DNA of 5,110 nt from contig JAAZDA010000258.1 of the NCBI GenBank assembly GCA_012512995.1, positions 1 to 5,110 of the forward strand. The letters are read 5' to 3'. The notes under the pieces were generated by a model that saw only the letters and a list, made by a program, of their open reading frames with translations, searched no databases and was not told the DNA's origin. Within the stretch, counting starts at the first letter, position 1; each line of letters starts with the position of its first letter. Positions 1 to 5,110 of the stretch are shown one piece after another. Source of the DNA: Clostridiales bacterium (GTDB taxonomy: Bacteria > Bacillota > Clostridia > Lachnospirales > Lachnospiraceae). The translations under genes were made by a program, and so were the position numbers.

Positions 1-987
1 CTCGTCAGCTGCCTTGACTGCTGCAGCACCTGAAGCAAATGCTTCGTTTATATCTGTGAGCGAAGCGATATGTGTTGCTGCTCTCTGAAGTGTTGAAAAC
101 TCGACAGCACGTGTCTTGAGTCCGGTCTTACCTGCAATGATCTGGCAGAGGTTAGCTGCAGATCCTGAAAGCTGCTTGTGTCCAAAAGCATCGACAGGAA
201 GATCCCTTCCTATCTCGCATACAAGTGTTCCGTCTGCTGTGTGAATACCCTCTGAAATAGCGATAACAACTGAACGCTTTGTCTTTGAAAGATGATCGAT
301 CTTCTCCATGAACTTGTCCATGTCGAAATCACGCTCAGGAAGATAGATCGCGTCAGGTCCTGTGCAATCATCGCCACGTGAAAGTGCAGCAGCTGCTGTG
401 AGCCAGCCTGCGTCACGTCCCATGATCTCGACGATTACTACTGTTGGCTTCTCAGCACCGAAAGACTCGTTATCGCGGATGATCTCCTTCATGGAAGTTG
501 CGATGTATTTGGAAGCTGAGCCGTAGCCCGGGCAGTGATCCGTGATAGGAAGATCGTTATCTATAGTCTTTGGAACGCCCATGAATCTCTGAGGCTTATT
601 ATGTGCTGCAGCGTAGTCGCTCAGCATCTTTACGGTGTCCATTGAATCGTTTCCGCCTGCATAGAAAAGGCACTCAATGTCGTGCTTCTCCATGATCTCG
701 AAAACTTTCTCGTATACATCTTCGTGGCCTTCGATCTTAGGCATCTTAAAACGGCAGCTGCCAAGGAAAGCAGAAGGTGTTCTCTTGAGCATCTCTACTC
801 CTGTAGGATCAGCGAGATATCCATCGAGATCAACAAGCTTGTCCTGCAGAAATCCCTCGATTCCGTGAACCATGCCATAAACTGTTTTGACGCCAAGCTT
901 CTTGGCTTCTGCGTAAACACCTGCAACTGAAGAATTGATTACGGCTGTGGGGCCGCCTGACTGACCAACTACGATATTTCCTTTCAT
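1..987 (-). CDS. 6-phosphofructokinase, PPi-dependent type (3' end cut off by window edge)
   Basis: This enzyme phosphorylates fructose 6-phosphate to fructose 1,6-bisphosphate in cytoplasmic glycolysis. The frame is open from the start to the window edge (329 codons); the family is usually about 400 residues, so roughly 70-90 C-terminal residues are missing. Visible motifs are the N-terminal glycine loop GQSGGPTAVIN (8-18), GGNDSMDT (111-118), PKTIDNDL (139-146), TDHCPGYGS just after it, MGRDAGW (189-195), SEGIH (245-249) and a QR pair (301-302) in the sugar-phosphate region. Asp114 and Lys140 stand where ATP-dependent enzymes such as E. coli PfkA have glycines; in this family that pair marks pyrophosphate as phosphoryl donor. 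The donor is therefore inferred, not shown. Two ATG codons are adjacent (990 and 987); the second is chosen because GGAGG lies 5 bases before it and only 2 before the first. It has its own promoter and follows the desulfurase gene by 145 bases. The PFK identity is secure; PPi specificity is likely. Confidence 0.95.
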   Translation of the reverse strand, partial: MKGNIVVGQSGGPTAVINSSVAGVYAEAKKLGVKTVYGMVHGIEGFLQDKLVDLDGYLADPTGVEMLKRTPSAFLGSCRFKMPKIEGHEDVYEKVFEIMEKHDIECLFYAGGNDSMDTVKMLSDYAAAHNKPQRFMGVPKTIDNDLPITDHCPGYGSASKYIATSMKEIIRDNESFGAEKPTVVIVEIMGRDAGWLTAAAALSRGDDCTGPDAIYLPERDFDMDKFMEKIDHLSKTKRSVVIAISEGIHTADGTLVCEIGRDLPVDAFGHKQLSGSAANLCQIIAGKTGLKTRAVEFSTLQRAATHIASLTDINEAFASGAAAVKAADE

Positions 988-992
988 CATTA

Positions 993-997
993 CCTCC
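993..997 (-). promoter_or_regulatory. Ribosome binding site of the phosphofructokinase gene
   Basis: GGAGG reads on the minus strand here. It is 5 bases from the ATG at 987-985 and only 2 bases from the ATG at 990-988, so it favours the second of the two adjacent start codons. Confidence 0.75.
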
Positions 998-1012
998 ATG
1001 CTTTTTTGAATG

Positions 1013-1042
1013 ATAACAAGTTTTGAACATTTCTCATGTCAA
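1013..1042 (-). promoter_or_regulatory. Possible second promoter of the phosphofructokinase gene
   Basis: A perfect -35 hexamer TTGACA (1042-1037) is followed by 18 bases and TGTTAT (1018-1013), which matches four of six -10 positions. It lies downstream of the stronger promoter, and its -35 box is inside the inverted repeat at 1021-1044. The -10 is weak, so this is only a candidate. Confidence 0.3.
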
Positions 1043-1044
1043 AA
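1021..1044 (-). repeat. Imperfect inverted repeat in the phosphofructokinase leader
   Basis: On the plus strand TTTTGAACAT (1021-1030) and ATGTCAAAA (1036-1044) are inverted copies separated by TTCTC; G1020 and C1045 extend the pairing. The stem is about 10 base pairs with one unpaired A. It lies between the main -10 box and the ribosome binding site of the phosphofructokinase gene, so it would be in the 5' leader. It could be an operator or a leader hairpin. No T-run follows, so it is not a standard terminator. I do not recognise it as the site of a named regulator. Confidence 0.45.
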
Positions 1045-1066
1045 CAAATGTCTTTGCCGAACAAAA

Positions 1067-1095
1067 ATTATAGCAGAATCGTTTTCACCTTGCAA
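1067..1095 (-). promoter_or_regulatory. Main promoter of the phosphofructokinase gene
   Basis: On the minus strand, TTGCAA (1095-1090, four of six matches to the -35 consensus) is followed by exactly 17 bases and a perfect TATAAT (1072-1067). A TG dinucleotide one base before the -10 box makes it an extended -10 promoter. This is the pattern of the main vegetative sigma factor. Transcription would begin near position 1060, giving a leader of about 70 bases before the start codon at 987. The site lies wholly in the non-coding gap after the cysteine desulfurase stop codon. Confidence 0.8.
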
Positions 1096-1132
1096 CGGAA
1101 GCCGCCAATCTGCCGCTGATGTTCACGCCAGC

Positions 1133-2464
1133 TCAATGGCCTCCCATGGGGCGGAGGCTCACTGCAATTTCTGGCAGTACCTGAACTGTTCTGTCGATTT
1201 CTTCGCGCGTGTTCTCAGCCCCGATCGTAAACCTCAGCGCACCGCGTGCCCTCTCTTTATCTGCACCGATCGCGGTCAGGACATGTGATGGCTCAAGCGC
1301 CCCTGTCGTGCATGCACTGCCCCCGGATGCGCAGATTCCCTGCATATCGAGCATAATAAGGACCGACTCGGCCTCAACGCCGGGAATCGAGAAATTCAGG
1401 TTGTTGAAAATTCTTGCCTGAGTTTTTCCAGGAACAGGTCCGTTCAGAATGACATCAGGAATAGCCTCTTTGACTTTGTTCCAGAAGTAGAGTTGCAGAC
1501 TCTCAGTATCACTCACGGCTTTGTTCTCAGATTCACTCACGGCTTTGTTCTCAGCCTTGCTCTCAAATTCACTCACAGCCGCGGCAAAACCTGCTGCAGC
1601 CGGGACATTTTCGGTTCCTGCTCTCCTGCCTCTCTCCTGCATTCCGCCGTGCATGAAAGCACCGAGCTGCAGGTTGTTCCTGATATAAAGGAAGCCAATT
1701 CCTTTCGGCCCGCCTATCTTGTGTGCACTCACAGAGAGCAGGTCTATCGACATCTCATCGACTCTGAGCGGGATCTTCCCATACGCCTGGACTGCATCTG
1801 TGTGGAAAAGCACCGGAACGAAGGCTGATTTGCCCGAACCCTGTGCTGCCATTTTACTGTGTTCGTCATTATATTGTTTTACGATTTCAGCGATTTCAGC
1901 TATCGGCTCTATGGTTCCGATCTCATTATTTACAGCAATGACTGAAACTATTTCCGGCACATCCTCCTCCAACGCGTCACGCACGCTTTCCGGATTCACT
2001 ATTCCATTTCCATCGACCGGCAAAATAGTAACATCACACCTGTTCTGTCTTCTCAGGTACTCACATGTTGTCAGGATCGCATGGTGCTCGATGGCCGTTG
2101 TGATTATTCTTGGTTTACGACCCGAATTTATGCCATTGCTCAATCCATCTCCAAGCGAATTGTCCGACTGAAATCGACCATTTGAGCATTTATCAATTGC
2201 TGCGTTCATGGCATCCACGGCCGCGGTCAGCGCCCAGTTGTCCGACTCTGTTCCGCCTGAAGTGAAATATATTTCATTCCTCGCGGCGCCGATACTGCCA
2301 GCGATGACGGCACGGGCGTTCTCCAGAACTTGTTTTGCCCGGGAGGCAGGTCTGTAAACAGCGCTGGCGTTCCCGTAAGTCTCCTCGAGTGCGCGCTCCA
2401 TTGCCTCTATGGCGGCAGGCCGCATCGGCGTTGTCGCGGCATGATCAAGATATATCAATTCCAT
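1133..2464 (-). CDS. Cysteine desulfurase, class I NifS/IscS family
   Basis: This is a PLP enzyme that takes sulfur from L-cysteine, leaving alanine, and holds it as a persulfide for Fe-S cluster assembly or thio-modification. The family N-terminus YLDHAATTP (5-13) is followed by TSGGTESDN (68-76), AIEH with the PLP-stacking His127, VNNEIGT (178-184), HTDAVQ with Asp223 and Gln226, SAHKIGGPKG with the Schiff-base Lys249, RAGTEN (281-286), and GGSACTTGALEPSHVL with catalytic Cys385. All key residues are present. At 443 residues it is about 50 longer than usual: polar insertions lie at about 86-117, 204-215 and 299-322, the last encoded by a tandem repeat. The ATG at 2464 is preceded by AGGAG at 8 bases. 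It lies 66 bases after the RNA methyltransferase gene. No iscU, thiI or nifU is adjacent, so its sulfur acceptor cannot be told from context. Confidence 0.95.
   Translation of the reverse strand: MELIYLDHAATTPMRPAAIEAMERALEETYGNASAVYRPASRAKQVLENARAVIAGSIGAARNEIYFTSGGTESDNWALTAAVDAMNAAIDKCSNGRFQSDNSLGDGLSNGINSGRKPRIITTAIEHHAILTTCEYLRRQNRCDVTILPVDGNGIVNPESVRDALEEDVPEIVSVIAVNNEIGTIEPIAEIAEIVKQYNDEHSKMAAQGSGKSAFVPVLFHTDAVQAYGKIPLRVDEMSIDLLSVSAHKIGGPKGIGFLYIRNNLQLGAFMHGGMQERGRRAGTENVPAAAGFAAAVSEFESKAENKAVSESENKAVSDTESLQLYFWNKVKEAIPDVILNGPVPGKTQARIFNNLNFSIPGVEAESVLIMLDMQGICASGGSACTTGALEPSHVLTAIGADKERARGALRFTIGAENTREEIDRTVQVLPEIAVSLRPMGGH
1501..1584. repeat. 24-base tandem repeat inside the cysteine desulfurase gene
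   Basis: Unit 1 (1501-1524) and unit 2 (1525-1548) are 24 bases each and differ at two positions; 22 bases are identical from 1509-1530 to 1533-1554. A third unit starts at 1549 but carries 12 extra bases (1555-1566) before the shared ATTCACTCAC (1567-1576) and then diverges. All unit lengths are multiples of three, so the frame stays open. On the minus strand they encode repeated AVSE/ENK-type octapeptides (about residues 299-322). Confidence 0.85.
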
Positions 2465-2472
2465 ATGTAACT

Positions 2473-2477
2473 CTCCT
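2473..2477 (-). promoter_or_regulatory. Ribosome binding site of the cysteine desulfurase gene
   Basis: AGGAG (within GAGGAG) on the minus strand lies 8 bases before the ATG at 2464. It agrees with the start required by the conserved N-terminal motif YLDHAATTP, which follows within five residues. Confidence 0.75.
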
Positions 2478-2530
2478 CAAATTTCCGGGTAGCAACTGCC
2501 TGAACAGGACGCGGGGAATCATCCAAAATC

Positions 2531-4189
2531 TCAGTTCCACCTCAGTCCTTTCGGATAATGATTCTTGAAAGTTCCGCCAGAGGCTTTTGCCCAGCCGAGC
2601 GGAAATCCGCAGACTGTGATAAGCGCCCAGCCTCTGATCTTCGAAATACTCTCTGCAGATCTGGCCGTTTCATCAGTCAAAACAAGTGTTCCGCCTTTCA
2701 GATAATCAATTATCCTTTTTTCATCGGCTGCGAAATCTACTGAATAACAGGCACATATGGCGTGTGACCGAATCAAATGGAGTGAATCCCCGCCTTCCTC
2801 TTCATCTTCTGAATTGGATGCTCCGCACCATGCAGCTGCCAATGCCAGCGCATGCGACGGTTCAAATCTGTCCTTCTTGACTGTCCCGAGGTCGAGTCCC
2901 GGGCGCAGGACTTTCAGTCTCTTCAGGGAGAGCATGTCAGGAATCAGATACAATTCTTCTCCAAATGAAATGATACGTGGATCCTGAGATTTCGATAATC
3001 CAGCATTTATATGTTTTGCTATCAGGAAATCATCCGCGAACTCATGCAACAGTTTCAGCTTCGCCGCATCTGTCTTTTCAATTTTGTCGGTACAGACTTT
3101 GGGCGATGGCGTCCCATCCTGCTTCAGCACTGCAATAAAATGGCCTTCTCCCTCGACCTTATGCGGCCAGAGACGGATAGTGCGTGACAGTTCTCCAGCC
3201 AGCGTTTTATCATAGTCAAAACTCACAGTATCCAGATAAGCAGAATTGCCATTACTGAATGATCCGGGATCTGTCATCATATCTTTTACATGATAATTTC
3301 TGTGGTCATTGAGGAAATGTGCGACAGTTCCTTCATCTTCCTCTGGAGCGAAAGTGCAGGTCGAATAGACGATGGTCCCGCCTTCGCACAGCATCTTCGA
3401 TGCGCATTCCATTATGCTCTGCTGCCTGGCAGCACACAATTTTACATTGTCTGTAGACCAGCCGGTCAGCGCCTGCTCTTCCTTGAGGAACATGCCCTCA
3501 CCCGAACATGGAGCATCCACGATTATCCTGTCAAAGAACGAGGGGAACTTCAGTGCCAGTGATTCAGGTGATTCATTTGTGACAATACAATTAGTGATTC
3601 CCATGCGCTCGACATTTGAGGACAGGATTCTTGCACGAGACGCGTTGATCTCATTCGATATGAGAAGCCCTTCGCCTTTCATCATGCAGGCGAGAGCAGT
3701 TGTTTTGCCGCCCGGTGCAGCGCAGAGATCGAGGATGCGCTCTCCCGGTCTTGCGCCGGAGATTTCGGCGACCGCCATGGCCGACGGTTCCTGTATATAG
3801 TAGAGTCCTGCTTCGTGCAGCGGATTCTTTCCGGGGCGCGTTTCCTCGTCATAGTAGAATCCTGAGGTGCACCATGGGATCGGTTTCAACTTGAAACGTG
3901 ATTCCGGATCAGCGTTCGCGCAGCCGTCGTTGCCATTTTCAACCGGCGCTGACGATTCATCCATATGCAGTTTCATGAATTCCTGTACTGCTATCTTCAG
4001 TGTGTTGACTCGAAGTCCGCGGCGTGGCTCGCGGTCATATGAGGCCGCGAACTCGTCATATTCGTCACCGAGGATCGCTCTCACTCTCGAAATAAATTCC
4101 TCAGGCAGTGCCACGGAGCCTTTGCCTGAGAAATGGTCACTTGTTTTGACTGTTGAGTTTTCTGAACTTGTTGAGTTGATAATTGTCAT
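2531..4189 (-). CDS. rsmF: RsmF/NOP2-type RNA cytosine-C5 methyltransferase
   Basis: This SAM-dependent enzyme makes 5-methylcytosine in RNA; its nearest well-known relative methylates C1407 of 16S rRNA. Numbering from the ATG at 4189: LPEEF (28-32) opens the N-terminal domain, RGLRVNTLK (57-65), PLHEAGLYYIQEPSAM (123-138), SAM-binding DLCAAPGGK (154-162), DAPCSGEGMF (225-234) with Cys228 and YSTCTFAPEEDE (275-286) with Cys278. The motif VI cysteine (278) is the nucleophile and the motif IV cysteine (228) helps release product in this family. The C-terminus carries KKDRFEPSHALA and a PUA-like tail ending GFPLGWAK and KNHYPKGLRW, so it is full length. At 552 residues it is longer than the usual 450-480, owing to a Ser/Thr/Asn-rich leader, an insertion near 77-96 and an acidic one near 457-468. 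Start 4189 is preferred because AAGGA precedes it; ATG 4201, four codons upstream in frame, has no binding site. The rRNA target is inferred. Confidence 0.93.
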   Translation of the reverse strand: MTIINSTSSENSTVKTSDHFSGKGSVALPEEFISRVRAILGDEYDEFAASYDREPRRGLRVNTLKIAVQEFMKLHMDESSAPVENGNDGCANADPESRFKLKPIPWCTSGFYYDEETRPGKNPLHEAGLYYIQEPSAMAVAEISGARPGERILDLCAAPGGKTTALACMMKGEGLLISNEINASRARILSSNVERMGITNCIVTNESPESLALKFPSFFDRIIVDAPCSGEGMFLKEEQALTGWSTDNVKLCAARQQSIMECASKMLCEGGTIVYSTCTFAPEEDEGTVAHFLNDHRNYHVKDMMTDPGSFSNGNSAYLDTVSFDYDKTLAGELSRTIRLWPHKVEGEGHFIAVLKQDGTPSPKVCTDKIEKTDAAKLKLLHEFADDFLIAKHINAGLSKSQDPRIISFGEELYLIPDMLSLKRLKVLRPGLDLGTVKKDRFEPSHALALAAAWCGASNSEDEEEGGDSLHLIRSHAICACYSVDFAADEKRIIDYLKGGTLVLTDETARSAESISKIRGWALITVCGFPLGWAKASGGTFKNHYPKGLRWN

Positions 4190-4193
4190 ATTT

Positions 4194-4198
4194 TCCTT
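4194..4198 (-). promoter_or_regulatory. Weak ribosome binding site deciding the methyltransferase start
   Basis: AAGGA on the minus strand lies 4 bases before the ATG at 4189. It falls inside the four-codon stretch after the other candidate ATG (4201), so it can serve only the inner start. The spacing is short, so the start is not certain. Confidence 0.4.
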
Positions 4199-4202
4199 CA
4201 TG

Positions 4203-4249
4203 CCTGAGCGCAGTTTGCGTATGCTACGGCTCTTGTCGCATTGCTCAGG
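4203..4249 (-). repeat. Inverted repeat in the transporter-methyltransferase gap
   Basis: CCTGAGC (4203-4209) and GCTCAGG (4243-4249) are perfect inverted copies 33 bases apart. In the transcript they could close a 47-base structure ending just before the methyltransferase start region. On the minus strand there is no T-run after it, so it does not look like an intrinsic terminator for the transporter gene. It could be a leader structure or chance. Confidence 0.4.
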
Positions 4250-4278
4250 TTTGTATTTGTGGTTTACTTTGGCAGGTA

Positions 4279-5110
4279 TTACTTTGCTTTTTCGCCAAGT
4301 ATTGTCATTACTTTCTTCTCGTTATAACCGGAGAGGACCACCGCGCCAAGAATGCAGAGACCGGTCGCGGAGAACGCGGCGATGCGGTAGCCAAGGCCAG
4401 TTGCTGCGCCGATGGTCCCAAGACTTGTGAACAGGAGCGCGGCAACGCTCTGCCCCATTTTCATGGAAAACGTGCGGGCAGCAAAGAACATTCCGTCATG
4501 ATTCTCTTTCGTCACGAGGGCATCGCTTTTTGCGATATCAGCGACGATCGTCTGCGGCAGGATCCCGAGGATCGCCATGGGGAATGCCGCGACAAGTACA
4601 ACAAGAATTCCGGATATCAGTCCCGGAACTCCGAACAGTCCTGATAATCCTGTGATCAGGAAAACAAGTGACATCCCGCCGAAAGCGGTTATCACCAGTT
4701 TCTTCTTGGCTACTTTGTGCGCAAGGCGGTTGACCGGCAGGTAGCAGCAGACAGAGAGCAATGTCATCGCCAGATACAGTATCGTATTGTATGTTTCTGG
4801 GAGTTTCATGAGCGCCGTGATAAAGAAAGTGAGTCCGGACTGGAACATAGTGATCGCGATCCAATAGAAAATATCACTGCCGACAAAAACACGGAAATCG
4901 CGGTTGCGGAATGTTTTGCCCAGTGATGTGAATGCGTTGCTCTCGTCAGTTTTTGTCTCCGCCACGTAATCCCTCTCACGCAAAGTGAGCGGCGGAACAA
5001 GAAGACAAATAAGCGCAAACGCCGAGAGGACTGCGAAGGTCATTCTTATTGCGCTCACACGTCCGAGTGACGGTGTCAGTGCGCCCCAGATGAAGGGAGC
5101 TGCATAACCC
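4279..5110 (-). CDS. MFS transporter, GPH (sugar:cation symporter) class, N-terminus outside window
   Basis: This is an inner-membrane secondary transporter, probably a cation-coupled sugar or glycoside symporter like MelB; the substrate cannot be read from the sequence. 276 residues are visible and the family is about 450, so roughly the first 170-190 are missing. From the first visible residue, seven membrane segments fit TM6-TM12: about 23-43, 74-99, 107-126, 137-157, 163-187, 217-237 and 242-261. Between the first two is the charged cytoplasmic loop with RERDY and KTFRNRDFRVF, typical of GPH proteins. VADIAKSD (189-196) and the following FSMKMGQ match the family's conserved loop before TM11, where a lysine takes part in coupling. 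The frame continues upstream of a GTG at 5058, which is internal valine and not a start. The stop is 77-89 bases from the methyltransferase gene, in the same direction. MFS is secure; GPH assignment is likely. Confidence 0.85.
   Translation of the reverse strand, partial: GYAAPFIWGALTPSLGRVSAIRMTFAVLSAFALICLLVPPLTLRERDYVAETKTDESNAFTSLGKTFRNRDFRVFVGSDIFYWIAITMFQSGLTFFITALMKLPETYNTILYLAMTLLSVCCYLPVNRLAHKVAKKKLVITAFGGMSLVFLITGLSGLFGVPGLISGILVVLVAAFPMAILGILPQTIVADIAKSDALVTKENHDGMFFAARTFSMKMGQSVAALLFTSLGTIGAATGLGYRIAAFSATGLCILGAVVLSGYNEKKVMTILGEKAK

Noticed and set aside
1096..1132. GC-rich stretch after the desulfurase stop codon as an intrinsic terminator
   Set aside because: Only four-base stems such as GCTG/CAGC can be formed and no T-run follows on the minus strand; the segment instead leads into the phosphofructokinase promoter.
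1501..1584. Short direct repeats as a CRISPR array
   Set aside because: Units are directly adjacent with no unique spacers, lie inside a conserved coding frame, and number only about three.
1719..2171. Long open frame on the plus strand within the desulfurase gene
   Set aside because: It lies wholly antisense to a gene with all its catalytic motifs, has no recognisable domain, and is explained as a shadow of the minus-strand codon bias.
2465..2530. CCTGTTCAGG in the gap between methyltransferase and desulfurase as a hairpin or operator
   Set aside because: It forms only a four-base stem with a two-base loop, too small to support either reading.
4203..4278. Inverted repeat after the transporter as a terminator
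   Set aside because: On the transcribed strand the second arm is followed by GCATGAAGG and not by a T-run.
3867..4644. Overlapping plus-strand open frames across the methyltransferase start and the transporter end
   Set aside because: They are antisense to two recognisable genes, low in similarity to any family I know, and have no ribosome binding site worth noting.
5056..5058. GTG as the start of the transporter gene
   Set aside because: The frame remains open upstream to the window edge with GPH-like sequence, and starting here would leave only about seven of twelve membrane segments.

Overview
The window looks like ordinary chromosomal DNA from a Gram-positive anaerobe, most probably a member of the Clostridia. 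The grounds are a phosphofructokinase of the pyrophosphate-dependent type common in that group, purine-rich GGAGG-like ribosome binding sites, a textbook TTGCAA-17-TATAAT promoter, and a base composition that by eye is close to or a little under half G+C. I cannot name genus or species.

All four genes lie on the minus strand, so transcription runs from high to low coordinates. In that order they are: (1) the C-terminal part of a 12-helix sugar-type symporter of the MFS/GPH class (5110-4279, 5' end outside the window); (2) a complete RsmF/NOP2-type RNA cytosine-C5 methyltransferase (4189-2531); (3) a complete class I cysteine desulfurase of the NifS/IscS family (2464-1133); (4) the first 329 codons of a PPi-type 6-phosphofructokinase (987-1, 3' end outside the window). 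The gaps are 77-89, 66 and 145 bases. No stretch of 300 bases lacks a gene.

The first three genes are closely spaced and I see no convincing terminator between them, so they may be read together. The phosphofructokinase has its own strong promoter in the 145-base gap, with an imperfect inverted repeat in its leader and a possible second promoter overlapping that repeat. The four products belong to different areas: carbohydrate uptake, ribosomal RNA modification, sulfur mobilisation for Fe-S or thio-cofactors, and glycolysis. Nothing in the sequence ties them into one pathway.

The most unusual thing seen is that both complete proteins are longer than their families because of polar, low-complexity insertions. 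In the desulfurase one of these is encoded by an in-frame 24-base tandem repeat. I found no mobile element, CRISPR array, RNA gene or recognisable new system.
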